From Chitinophaga sp. GbtcB8 (lineage in GTDB: Bacteria > Bacteroidota > Bacteroidia > Chitinophagales > Chitinophagaceae), in contig NZ_JAGXJN010000032.1 in NCBI RefSeq assembly GCF_019091455.1, positions 42,113-106,112 on the forward strand: a stretch of DNA of 64,000 bases, in the 5' to 3' direction. Positions 34,211 to 42,876 of this stretch are shown here, one piece after another; the stretch's first letter is position 1; each line of letters begins with the position of its first letter. The translations under genes were made by a program, and so were the position numbers. The notes under the pieces were generated by a model, which made no database searches, had not been told where the DNA came from, and saw nothing but the letters and a program-made list of their open reading frames with translations.

Positions 34211-37117
34211 TTATTTAGCCACTACCAGCTTTTTGCCTTCAGATACAACCGGCAGGCCGGACAGGATGGCAATGATATAAATGCCATTCTTTAAACCGGC
34301 AATGCTCATGGAGAGCTGGTTATTCCCCTGTTGCAGCTGAACAGGTTTACGCCGGATCACAGTACCTGTATTATCGGATAAAATGAGCATGCCAGGGCGT
34401 GCCTTTGCAGATGATAAGGAGTAGCCCACTTTTACTACATCACCGGAAACCGGGTTGGGGAATACAGTAAGGTTACCGGATCCGCTTACCATGGTTTCCT
34501 TTTCATCCATTTCCAGCGCTGATGTTTTAGCCAGGCTTGCAGCAGCAATAGTGGCCTTAGGCTGCACGGTTACACCGCCCGGGTTATAATAGTGGTTCAG
34601 GATCCAGGTATACGTTTTATCACTGGCCCAGAAGCTGGAACCCCACTGGCACATCCCTCTGCCATGCCCGTTCTTGGCCCTGCCGGCGCAACGTGCGTCG
34701 GAAATGCAGGGCCATGCAGAACCGGTACCGCTGTAACCATTACCACAACCGGAATTATTATTTTCAGCTGAATATTCAGATCTGAAAATTGCGCCGCTCT
34801 TGATTAACACAACACCCGCTGTTGCTTTAGCTGCATTGATGGTAGTGCTGGCGGTTTCACTGCCCCATGCCTGGTTACAGGTAGTAGAAGCAATGTCGAA
34901 GTTGGATTTTACAGGATGTTTAACATAGTAAGCACCGTAAGAACGGTAGGCAACTGCGCCTGCCTGCAGGGAAGCTGCTTTCCAGCTGGAGATCCATTCA
35001 TTATCCAGCCCGGACTGTACATATGCCTCAAGGCTCATAACCTTTACGGTAGAGCAGGTAGTACAGGAACAGCTGGTGCCTACACGGATACTGGTGGGCA
35101 CTGCTATAGCCGCAAGAGAAACCGCTGCTTCTGCATCCTCCTTATCAGCAATTATACGCTGGTATTCGCTGGTCTGTTGTGCTTCATCAGCTGCTGTTCT
35201 GTCAAACATACCGTGTTTGTAGGTTTCCACTTCTTCAGCAGCCCCGTCTGTAGCAATCCGCTGGTCATTGCCCGCTGCGGTTACAGGTGTAAGCCCTGCT
35301 TTTACGGTAAGCTTATCTGCTATTAAACGGAGGTTGTTCAGCACATAAGGTTTAAAACCGGCGCCGGTGATCCGCAGTGTGGTGGTACGCGGTGTTGCGC
35401 CTTCTGCAAGAGCGGTGGCAGGCGCCGGGATAGTTATGGTAAAGAAACCATTCCTACCGGAGATGGCTGTACTGCCCTCCGCAGTTACTGTTGCACCTGC
35501 AAGCGGAATGTTCTTTTCAGTGTTCCGCACATAACCTGAAAGCACCATGTTATTGGCAGCAATTGCCTGGCGGGTGCCTTCATCATCCTGTGCCATACGC
35601 AGCGTGTTGATGCGGTCCATGTTAATGTCTGCGGCAATTTTTGTTTCATCGCCACCTTCAAAAGATGTTTCTATCGGGTCATAACCATTGGCGCTGAAAG
35701 AGAAAGTATATTTCCCTTTACCGGCGTCAAAGGAAACCTGCCCGTTCTCATCTGTTTGCAGCTGGGTAGCCTCACCATCAGACCCGGTTACGGTAACAGC
35801 CGTATTGGCAACAGCAAAGCCGGTTTCCTGGTCGCTTACTGCAATAGCTATTTGGGTAGCTGCTGCAATGGTAGCAGGATTAATTAAACCGGCGTATTTT
35901 TTCCAGTTCCAGTTAATCCCCGGATCTGTATGTGAATTACCGTCGTAGTGCTGATGGCCTTTAATGCGTACGGTCCTGGGCTGATAATTGGTACCGGAAG
36001 TAGCAGGCCCCTTAAAGCAGGCAGCTTTACTGATGCCATACCTGGTGCAGATGTTGCGTACCAGCGCGGCGGAAGAAGCGTACATGCTGCTGGTATACCA
36101 TTTGGCATCTGCAACATAACCTTCATGCTCTATACCAATGGTATAGCCGTTGTGGTTTAATACATGGTACGCTTTGTCTTTTTCCCGCACCATCTGGGTC
36201 ACCTGCCCGTCAGAGGAGCGGATCACGTAATGCGATGATACAATAGCGGTGCTGTTCTTAAACCAGGAAATGGTACCTGCATAGCTGCCCTGGGCAGTGT
36301 GGATGGTAACATTGGTAACGGCTACGCCCCCACGGCCTGCTGAAAAGTTATTGGCATGTGCTGCGCTGAAAATGGCAGGACCATAATCTGTACTTAAAAT
36401 AGAAACGCCATCGATTGCAGCACTTTGGTCAAGAACGTTATCGGGCGATATAATTCTGTCCTGGGAATAATCTACCTGCACACCGGTGGCCTTTAATGCA
36501 CGCAGTGTTTTGGCAGGGTAGATCTTTTCCAGGCTTACATTGGCCGGCGCTCTTGTAAGTGTTGTTGTGGTAAAACCTTTCTGTAAATTATCATACACAT
36601 CATACGTGTACAATGAGCGGGCATATGCATTTATTGCGCTGCCATCGTCAGGAATTTCAGAAATGCTTTCCAGCACAGTGGCAAAGCTTTCAACACCTGC
36701 AGCTGCAGCCAGTTTCCGGCTGCCTGCTTCACGGCTTAAATACTTTGCAGTGGCCAGGATCTGAAGCCTTATATCGTTTTTAAATTGTTTAGTGCTGATG
36801 TTACTCAGCTTACTTACTTCCACCAGGTTATTCTTAAAATAACCTTTTCCATTTTCCACTAAACCAAATATGCCAAACCGCTCAGGCATACCCATGCAGC
36901 TGCTATGGTCATTACCTGCATGCGGCTGCAGGTTAGTGATATGTGTTGCGGAATAAGCCATCGCTTCAAGTAAACCTTTGGGGAGGCTGGGGTACTGGCG
37001 GTAAGCTTCACTGAAATAATTGTCTAACCGGGAATTACCCGCTTGTTGGGCTACTGATTGTGTACAGGGCAATAGCAGTACTACCGCCATTTTAAGCAGC
37101 AAGTGAATACGGTTCAT
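34211..37117 (-). CDS. Secreted multidomain peptidoglycan hydrolase (amidase plus SpoIID-like, T9SS)
   Basis: A 968-residue protein; I chose the ATG at 37117 (MNRIHLLLKMAVVLLLPCTQSVA) over an in-frame start at 37183. Order: a lysozyme/SLT-like helical region (about 30-185, PSLPKGLLEAMAYSATHI), an N-acetylmuramoyl-L-alanine amidase type 2 domain (about 260-415, with zinc ligands His273 in TIHTAQG, His388 or His390 and Asp398 in DPG), two carboxypeptidase-regulatory-like beta domains (about 430-510 and 525-610), a SpoIID/LytB-type lytic transglycosylase domain (about 700-850, VMSLEAYVQSGL, GHGRGMCQWG), and a T9SS sorting domain (about 895-968). It could thus cut both glycan strands and stem peptides of murein, most likely of other bacteria, outside the cell. 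Confidence 0.85.
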   Translation of the reverse strand: MNRIHLLLKMAVVLLLPCTQSVAQQAGNSRLDNYFSEAYRQYPSLPKGLLEAMAYSATHITNLQPHAGNDHSSCMGMPERFGIFGLVENGKGYFKNNLVEVSKLSNISTKQFKNDIRLQILATAKYLSREAGSRKLAAAAGVESFATVLESISEIPDDGSAINAYARSLYTYDVYDNLQKGFTTTTLTRAPANVSLEKIYPAKTLRALKATGVQVDYSQDRIISPDNVLDQSAAIDGVSILSTDYGPAIFSAAHANNFSAGRGGVAVTNVTIHTAQGSYAGTISWFKNSTAIVSSHYVIRSSDGQVTQMVREKDKAYHVLNHNGYTIGIEHEGYVADAKWYTSSMYASSAALVRNICTRYGISKAACFKGPATSGTNYQPRTVRIKGHQHYDGNSHTDPGINWNWKKYAGLINPATIAAATQIAIAVSDQETGFAVANTAVTVTGSDGEATQLQTDENGQVSFDAGKGKYTFSFSANGYDPIETSFEGGDETKIAADINMDRINTLRMAQDDEGTRQAIAANNMVLSGYVRNTEKNIPLAGATVTAEGSTAISGRNGFFTITIPAPATALAEGATPRTTTLRITGAGFKPYVLNNLRLIADKLTVKAGLTPVTAAGNDQRIATDGAAEEVETYKHGMFDRTAADEAQQTSEYQRIIADKEDAEAAVSLAAIAVPTSIRVGTSCSCTTCSTVKVMSLEAYVQSGLDNEWISSWKAASLQAGAVAYRSYGAYYVKHPVKSNFDIASTTCNQAWGSETASTTINAAKATAGVVLIKSGAIFRSEYSAENNNSGCGNGYSGTGSAWPCISDARCAGRAKNGHGRGMCQWGSSFWASDKTYTWILNHYYNPGGVTVQPKATIAAASLAKTSALEMDEKETMVSGSGNLTVFPNPVSGDVVKVGYSLSSAKARPGMLILSDNTGTVIRRKPVQLQQGNNQLSMSIAGLKNGIYIIAILSGLPVVSEGKKLVVAK

Positions 37118-37590
37118 AGGTTTTTTTTTATGATGATGGTTTGGGCGAAATGATGCTGGATCATGCTGCCTTGGCAGGCGCATAATTGCTACAGTTTCAT
37201 ATTTGAGGAATCCTTTTTAAATGGTTTTGAATGAATGTTTCAATAAATACAGGTTCACTATAAATGACCGGGTTGAATCAATCATATAGTAATAAAGGCA
37301 ACTGGAAAAATACTACAAGGTTAAGTGTTTACTCTAATTGTTCTATCTACAGAATATTTCGGTTTCGTTTTCAAAACTAATGAAACAAATTTAAAATGTA
37401 AAAAATAATTTATATGAAAGTTGTGAAAACAACAATCCATCGAACTGTCCATTTAATTGCTCATTTAATAGAGCCCATCATTAACCAAATTCTACTTTAA
37501 TGTGGAAAATGCCTTTGTACCGTACATGGATTATAATTTGTATACAGCTCTATAAATTTCATCAATCTGTAATAACATCCATGTTTTACC
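37118..37590. other. AT-rich non-coding region upstream of two divergent units
   Basis: I see no gene here. Low-complexity AT-rich DNA with a short hairpin (GTTGT-gaaa-ACAAC near 37424). A possible promoter for the rightward unit is TTTG at 37514 with TATAATTTG at 37532-37540, close to the -33/-7 consensus but with short spacing. Confidence 0.5.
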
Positions 37591-37689
37591 ATGCTGCGTA
37601 ATACGCGGGGATCCAGACCTGATCCGGCTTTGGCCATTTTACTACTTGAACAGTCTGGCGGTGGTAATGTTAACCAGCTTGTATTATGA
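37591..37689 (+). CDS. Short ORF (32 aa), candidate peptide gene leading an operon
   Basis: ATG at 37591, stop TGA at 37687-37689, 23 bp before the next start codon. The product begins MLRNTRGSRPDPALAILLLE, ends QSGGGNVNQLVL. It has a basic start, a helix-prone acidic/hydrophobic centre and a GGG motif before a short polar tail, a layout like leader and tail of small precursor peptides. It could instead be a translated leader that couples expression of the downstream gene, or chance. No signal peptide or membrane segment is present. It is too short for usual gene finding. Confidence 0.4.
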   Translation: MLRNTRGSRPDPALAILLLEQSGGGNVNQLVL

Positions 37690-37712
37690 GAAACTAAAAC
37701 GATTAAAAATAT

Positions 37713-39899
37713 ATGTCATCCGGAATTTCTATTTGGGCTGCCAGCGCTGCAGAACAGCTGGCAAATATTTCAACCGAACCGGTGTATTCCACCACTATCA
37801 GTGATTTTCAATTTGAGGTGCATTACATGCAGGATGCGGTATGGCTGGTAGCAACCTGCTCTAACTCCGCCAGGATGGCCTTCCGCATTGCCTATGCGCC
37901 GGAAAGCATTGCGCTGGAAGAGGTAACCAATATAGAAGGCGGTATAAAAATGGTAATGAGCGCCACCATTGGTACCTACCATGCAGCAGTGAGCTTCCCG
38001 GAAGAAGGCATGCCGCTTTTACGTTACACAGTATCTTTCACTCCTGCTGAGGATACGGATATCCCCTTTTGGCCGCGCGATATTGTGATACCGGCCAACG
38101 GAAGCAGCGAGGGTAATATTCACATCAGGCAGGCAGGTACACGCTCCGGGATCATTTATGCTTCCATGGCACGCCCTGCAGCCTGCTCATTCCTGTATTT
38201 ACAAAACTTTACAGCGCTGGCTGACTACTGTAATGCCACCGAAACGTCGGTAGCAGATACGGTAGGCGGTGAGTGGCCGGAGTTCGGATTTTCCTTACCC
38301 CCTACCAAGGATAAGCCATTGCCCGCTGGCAGGCAGGTAACCATTTCAGATGCCTTTGTTTGTTTTAGCAATAAGGTACCAAACGACCAGTTTGAAATTG
38401 CCACACAATTTCTGACGCAGCTGGCATCCCTGTACCTGCACCTGCCAAGGCCCGAAACGATATATCATGATTACCCGGATATCCTGGCAAAATCACTGCA
38501 TGACCTGGAACACAAAAAAGGCTGCTGGCAGCAGCATAAAGGGAACGCTTATCTAAATGCATACGTGTCGGATTACAATACCCCGCCTGAAATTATGGTG
38601 CAGCTGGCAGTGCTGCTGCCCATAAGGGATTACACAGCATGGAGCGGAAACTATATAAATTTTGGCAATGATATTTACAAAAACCTGAAAACCTTTTACA
38701 ATGAAGAGCTGAAAACTATTATGCGATGGCTGCCGGCACTTGAACAACAGCTGGATGGATCGGAAGAACAGAAAGCGCCAAAGGTAATGGATTCCTGGTA
38801 CCTGCATCACCCCTTGCTGAACCTGTCAAGAATGGCGCTGGATGGAGATAATGTTGTAAAGGAGATGCTGATAAATTCCCTTGAATTTGCCATTAAGGTG
38901 GCCCATCACTTTAACTATCGCTGGCCGGTATTTTACAATATGGAAACCCTGGAAGTAATAAAAGCCGAAACCCAGCCAGGGATGGGAGGTGAAAAGGATG
39001 TTGCCGGACTATATGCGCTGGTAATGTTACAGGCCTGGGAGCTCACTAAAGAGGAGCGGTATCTTGAGGAAGCAAAAAAAGCTGCGCTCACACTGCAGGA
39101 CTATGGCTTTGATATATTTTACCAGGGCAACAACACCGCCTTTTCTGCCGGCGCTATGCTGCGGCTGTACAAACAATGTAAAGAAGAAATATATCTTAAG
39201 CTGGCTTACCTTTGTATTGCCAACCTGTTCAAGAACGTAGCCCTTTGGCAATGCCAGTATGGCTATGGCAAAAATTTTCCTAACTTCTTTTCATTGTTTC
39301 CCCTTAATGATGCACCCTATACCGCTGTATATGAAGAGCAGGAAGGGTTTGCCGCTTTACACGATTTCCTGATGCATGCGCAGGGGCTGGAGCTGCTGCC
39401 TGCGGTCAATTTATTATTACCTGAATTCATACGTTATACGGTATACAGAGCTGCATATTATTACCCGCCTATGTTGCCGCGGGAAATGCTGGCAGACGAA
39501 ACAAAAACAGGCGAATTGGATCCTACCCTTTGGATAGCCCTGGAAGATATCCATGATGGCTGGGAAAAATCCGGCGGTGTTGGACAGGAGGTATATGGTG
39601 CAGGGTTAGTTTTTGGGGTGGCGCCCCGGCATTATATAAAGATCCAGGACGAATCCTTTATGGTATTTATTGATTACCCGGTTACGGCAAAGGAACAAAA
39701 CGGCAAGCAGTTGAAGTTTAAAACGCTGGGCAATAAAAAGCTCACCTGCAGCATGTGCATTGTAACTACAAACGGCACACCGGCACCGGAACTAAGTATA
39801 CTGGCAGACAATGAACCGGTAAAAAGTAATGGAACCAGTGGAGGACAGCTTATCTACAGTATACATGGAAGCCGGGAAGTAAACATCACCTGGAAATAA
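37713..39899 (+). CDS. Large cytosolic protein of unknown function, alpha/alpha-toroid-like
   Basis: A 728-residue protein with no signal peptide. The N-terminal part (about 1-200) is beta-rich (FQFEVHYMQDAVWLVATC...). The middle (about 230-620) is a series of helix pairs typical of an (alpha/alpha)6 toroid as in six-hairpin glycosidases (DSWYLHHPLLNLSRMAL, VAGLYALVMLQAWELTKEE, LEEAKKAALTLQDYGFDI, NTAFSAGAMLRLYK). The end (about 620-728) is beta-rich again. The LanC Cys-His-Gly zinc motif is absent, so it is not a lanthionine cyclase. Family not recognised. It lies between the 32-codon ORF and an SDR gene (24 bp gap), so the three are likely one transcript. Confidence 0.6.
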   Translation: MSSGISIWAASAAEQLANISTEPVYSTTISDFQFEVHYMQDAVWLVATCSNSARMAFRIAYAPESIALEEVTNIEGGIKMVMSATIGTYHAAVSFPEEGMPLLRYTVSFTPAEDTDIPFWPRDIVIPANGSSEGNIHIRQAGTRSGIIYASMARPAACSFLYLQNFTALADYCNATETSVADTVGGEWPEFGFSLPPTKDKPLPAGRQVTISDAFVCFSNKVPNDQFEIATQFLTQLASLYLHLPRPETIYHDYPDILAKSLHDLEHKKGCWQQHKGNAYLNAYVSDYNTPPEIMVQLAVLLPIRDYTAWSGNYINFGNDIYKNLKTFYNEELKTIMRWLPALEQQLDGSEEQKAPKVMDSWYLHHPLLNLSRMALDGDNVVKEMLINSLEFAIKVAHHFNYRWPVFYNMETLEVIKAETQPGMGGEKDVAGLYALVMLQAWELTKEERYLEEAKKAALTLQDYGFDIFYQGNNTAFSAGAMLRLYKQCKEEIYLKLAYLCIANLFKNVALWQCQYGYGKNFPNFFSLFPLNDAPYTAVYEEQEGFAALHDFLMHAQGLELLPAVNLLLPEFIRYTVYRAAYYYPPMLPREMLADETKTGELDPTLWIALEDIHDGWEKSGGVGQEVYGAGLVFGVAPRHYIKIQDESFMVFIDYPVTAKEQNGKQLKFKTLGNKKLTCSMCIVTTNGTPAPELSILADNEPVKSNGTSGGQLIYSIHGSREVNITWK

Positions 39900-39923
39900 G
39901 ATCTTAATAAAAAATATAAACTT

Positions 39924-40697
39924 ATGGAATCCTTGCAAACAGCAGCATACAATGAGCAATTAACCGGAGCCGTTGCCGGGCGTACAGTGGTTGTAACCGG
40001 CGGCACCACCGGCATAGGCCGTGCAACGGCAATTTTACTGGCCCGGCAGGGGGCCGATGTGCTGATCGCAGGTCAGGACCCGCAGCATCTTACAGACACC
40101 CTTAACAGTACCGGCCAGGAAGAGCTGAAGGGAAGCCTTACCGGTATTGTTACCGATCTTTCCGGCGAAGAGGGGATCAATAAACTCTTTAACGAAGCAG
40201 ACAAGCATTTTAAAAAGCTGGACGTGCTGATAAACTGTGCCGCGCTGGCTTACCAGGGTATTGCAGATGGCAGCTATTCCGACTGGCAGAAAGTGGTTAA
40301 CACCAATTTGCTTGCATATATGGCCTGCACACGCCAGGCTATTGACCGTATGCGGCCTAATAAAGAAGGCCATATTATTAACATTGGTTCCATGAGCGCA
40401 GATGTGCGGGAAAAGAACAGCTCCGTTTATGTAGCTACCAAGGCAGCCATACAGGGGTTCTCTGAAAGTGTGCGCAAAGAGATCAATGAAATGGGCATTA
40501 AAGTAACGCTGATAGAACCGGGCGCAGTGGGTACGGATATGCAGCCCGTTAGCGTACCTGACCAGCAGCAAAAAGAAGAAGATCTTGAGATGCTGAAGGC
40601 AGAAGATATTGCGGCCGCTGTGTTATATACCATTATGCAACCCAAACGCTGCGATGTAGTGGATATAAAAATACGGCCGCATTTACAGATCATCTAA
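39924..40697 (+). CDS. Short-chain dehydrogenase/reductase
   Basis: A 257-residue classical SDR: cofactor motif TGGTTGIG (residues 25-32), NCAA in place of NNAG (about 104-107), catalytic Ser156, Tyr169 and Lys173 (YVATK). The sequence IGRATAILLARQGADVLIAG with Ala-Gly rather than an Arg at the cofactor specificity strand leaves NAD versus NADP open. The N-terminal 18 residues precede the Rossmann start. It follows the toroid protein gene by 24 bp and converges on the zinc dehydrogenase gene 5 bp beyond its stop. Substrate unknown; a role in modifying a product of the neighbouring toroid protein is plausible. Confidence 0.9.
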   Translation: MESLQTAAYNEQLTGAVAGRTVVVTGGTTGIGRATAILLARQGADVLIAGQDPQHLTDTLNSTGQEELKGSLTGIVTDLSGEEGINKLFNEADKHFKKLDVLINCAALAYQGIADGSYSDWQKVVNTNLLAYMACTRQAIDRMRPNKEGHIINIGSMSADVREKNSSVYVATKAAIQGFSESVRKEINEMGIKVTLIEPGAVGTDMQPVSVPDQQQKEEDLEMLKAEDIAAAVLYTIMQPKRCDVVDIKIRPHLQII

Positions 40698-40702
40698 TGC
40701 CC

Positions 40703-41779
40703 TCAAATGGTGAGGGCTACAAAAACGGCGTGGGTGTGTTCTTTATCCTGCGCCGTTTCAAAGGCTTTATTAATATCATCTAATGCAAAGCTGTGTGTGA
40801 TCAGCTTTTTCGCATTCAGTTTTCCTTTGGCTAATAGCTCCAGGCATATTTCCATTTCGGGGTAAATGTCGCGGAATGAATAGCTGGCGCTTGGGATCAG
40901 CTGGATCTCCGCTTTCTGGATGCGTTGCCATTCCAGCTCAATGGCGGTTTTGCCGGATTCGAAACCACCCACGATCACCACCTTTCCACCAATCCTGGTA
41001 AAGGTGGTTGCCTGGGGCAGGGTAACCGGCATAGAGGGGCCGCCCGCACACTCAAAGGTTATATCCGCTCCCCTGTTTTTCGTAAATTCCATTACCTCTT
41101 TATAGCCGTCCTGATTTTTAGTGTTCACAACCGCATCTGCACCCAGCTCCTTCGCCAATTTCAGGGATGAATCTACAATATCCGTCACTATTACATCCGC
41201 GCCACAGGCTTTTGCAAGCTGCACTTGTCCCAGGCCAATGGGCCCCGCGCCAATAACGGCTACCTTATCATTTATTTTTATTCCGCTTAAATTGATAGCA
41301 TGCAGGCAAACGGAAAAAGTGTCCAGCAAGGTGGCTTCCTCATCGCTCACATGATCCGGTAATTTGTAAAACTTTTCTGCAGGTCCTGCCACATATTGTG
41401 CAAAGGCCTGTGAAATTGTTCTCATCCGCACCTTGTACAGGTTAGGACATAAGTTATATTGCTGCACCCGGCACCAGTCGCAGGTTTCATCGCCAAGCAG
41501 GGTTTCCACCACCACGCGGTCGCCTGGCTTCACGTTAGTAACCTCGCTGCCTACTTCTATAACCTCGGCTGCCAGCTCATGACCCATGATCTTACATTTC
41601 AAATTCGGGTCTTCTTTTTTCCAGTGCCGCAGGTCTGTACCGCAAATACCGGCAACCTTTACCCTGGCTAGTACCCAGTGGGGATCGGATATTTGGGGCA
41701 TTGCTACTTCTGCTATTTCAAATTCCCCGTTTTCTGTTTTAAGCGCTGCTTTCATAGTTTCTGCCATGGATTCTTTCAT
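40703..41779 (-). CDS. Zinc-dependent medium-chain alcohol dehydrogenase
   Basis: A 358-residue medium-chain dehydrogenase. The catalytic zinc ligands are readable: Cys46 in AGICGTDL and His67-Glu68 in GHELA. The Rossmann fold starts VAVIGAGPIGLGQVQLA (about 170-186), with an acidic end VTDI implying NAD use. The structural-zinc loop has only three Cys (Cys100, Cys103, Cys111; ETCDWCRVQQYNLC) and an Asp where the first Cys would be, which is unusual. Closest types are sorbitol/threonine dehydrogenase-like enzymes. It converges with the SDR gene. Confidence 0.9.
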   Translation of the reverse strand: MKESMAETMKAALKTENGEFEIAEVAMPQISDPHWVLARVKVAGICGTDLRHWKKEDPNLKCKIMGHELAAEVIEVGSEVTNVKPGDRVVVETLLGDETCDWCRVQQYNLCPNLYKVRMRTISQAFAQYVAGPAEKFYKLPDHVSDEEATLLDTFSVCLHAINLSGIKINDKVAVIGAGPIGLGQVQLAKACGADVIVTDIVDSSLKLAKELGADAVVNTKNQDGYKEVMEFTKNRGADITFECAGGPSMPVTLPQATTFTRIGGKVVIVGGFESGKTAIELEWQRIQKAEIQLIPSASYSFRDIYPEMEICLELLAKGKLNAKKLITHSFALDDINKAFETAQDKEHTHAVFVALTI

Positions 41780-41810
41780 TTATTATTAAATTAATTACTC
41801 TTAAAGATGA

Positions 41811-42062
41811 TCATGTTGCCTTGCCTTTGAGCTCCCAATGATCCTTTATCAGCTCACCGTTGCGGTCATATTTTAAGGTGCGTGCATAACGTTCACCTTT
41901 TATATTCCCATCCTCCATTTTTTCCCCAATGAATAACAGGATGGCATTCCCTTTTTCATCGGTTTTGAATGACAGGTCATTCCCTTTAAACACCATATCT
42001 ATCATTGTTGAGGGCGCATAGGGTTGCCCTAATTTTTTCACAAGAGCCGGACTTAATTTCAT
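41811..42062 (-). CDS. Small conserved Bacteroidota protein (83 aa)
   Basis: The start MKLSPALVKKLGQPYAPSTM at 42062 fits the family as I remember it; the frame is open to 42155 but that extension is Cys-rich and atypical. The protein holds one small beta-rich domain ending in GERYARTLKYDRNGELIKDH and then WELKGKAT, with a preceding TDEKGNAILLFIGEK hairpin. Homologues of this size are frequent in Chitinophagaceae and Sphingobacteriia without a known role. Its stop is 32 bp from the start of the zinc dehydrogenase gene, so they may share a promoter. Confidence 0.65.
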   Translation of the reverse strand: MKLSPALVKKLGQPYAPSTMIDMVFKGNDLSFKTDEKGNAILLFIGEKMEDGNIKGERYARTLKYDRNGELIKDHWELKGKAT

Positions 42063-42228
42063 ATCTGCTTTTTTTGCGCTGGCGCAACATACAGGCCAAC
42101 AGAACGATTGTATTACTGTGCTCAAAATACCCTTTGTGGAAAGATAACCTGCCACAAAAAGGGCTGATCTTCTACGTGGAGCTGATCCTGACCTGTAGCA
42201 AAATTACCGGGAGATTACACACCCCATT

Positions 42229-42330
42229 TTACCGGTTGCCAGTGTCTTTGGTTTTCCTGTTGCTTTGCATAACTAAATAAACCACTACCGCTATTACTAC
42301 AAAAACAAGCGCCAAAAGAGGTACTAACAT
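42229..42330 (-). CDS. Tiny single-pass membrane protein (33 aa)
   Basis: Minus-strand ATG at 42330, TAA at 42229-42231. The product is one strongly hydrophobic stretch MLVPLLALVFVVIAVVVYLV followed by a basic tail MQSNRKTKDTGNR, as in real small membrane proteins with inside-positive C-terminal charge. It lies in a 450-bp space between the 83-aa protein gene and the truncated DUF2243 gene and would be invisible to gene finders. Function unknown. Confidence 0.45.
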   Translation of the reverse strand: MLVPLLALVFVVIAVVVYLVMQSNRKTKDTGNR

Positions 42331-42516
42331 ACAAATAGGTTTAACTGTTATTAATCGATGTTCATGGGAGAGCTTTGCCTTTACCTGCATTCCTGCAGAT
42401 CCCTTTGTAATAAACAGAGCGCGTAAAATCGTGCCAGTGGTTTAGTCAACACAGGGCATAATAATTGTGCACCTGACAAAATTCCGGCTACCACGTACAT
42501 AGGCAAAAGCATCAAC

Positions 42517-42825
42517 ATGTTCTGGGATGGCATCTTCCACTTCTTTTGTATGCTGGTTGTGCTGGCAGGCATTATTTTAATGTGGAAACTCTTGTCCCGG
42601 AAAGACATTGACCGTGCCGGTAAACTCTTTGGTGGCGGCTTATTGCTGGGATGGGGGCTCTTTAATATTGTGGAGGGCCTCATTGACCATCAGATCCTGA
42701 AATTGCACAATGTCATAGAATTTTCCACAGATCATAATACCGGCAACTTTATTTTTTTAGGCGTTTCAGTAATGATGCTGATCATTGGTTATGTATTGGT
42801 GAACCGTAAGCACCAACACCCGTAG
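42517..42825 (+). CDS. DUF2243-like membrane protein, N-terminally truncated
   Basis: A 102-residue protein with three predicted membrane helices. It begins MFWDGIFHFFCMLVVLAGII, matches the middle of DUF2243 proteins (DGLFH...LAG), and continues with GWGLFNIVEGLIDHQIL and a final helix FLGVSVMMLIIGYVLV. The usual first helix with VDGI.FHQILQWH is absent: the frame is open upstream only to a TAG about 75 bp earlier without a start codon and without that motif. It may be a degraded copy or a functional short form. The two His in FHFF and DHQIL remain. Confidence 0.65.
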   Translation: MFWDGIFHFFCMLVVLAGIILMWKLLSRKDIDRAGKLFGGGLLLGWGLFNIVEGLIDHQILKLHNVIEFSTDHNTGNFIFLGVSVMMLIIGYVLVNRKHQHP

Positions 42826-42876
42826 GCGGTATCAAACTATGACATCAATATTTGCTCAAACATAAATCTGTTAGCT

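Noticed and set aside
37713..39899. Toroid protein considered as a LanC-type lanthionine cyclase
   Set aside because: The zinc Cys/Cys-His-Gly motifs of LanC are not present and there is no dehydratase gene.
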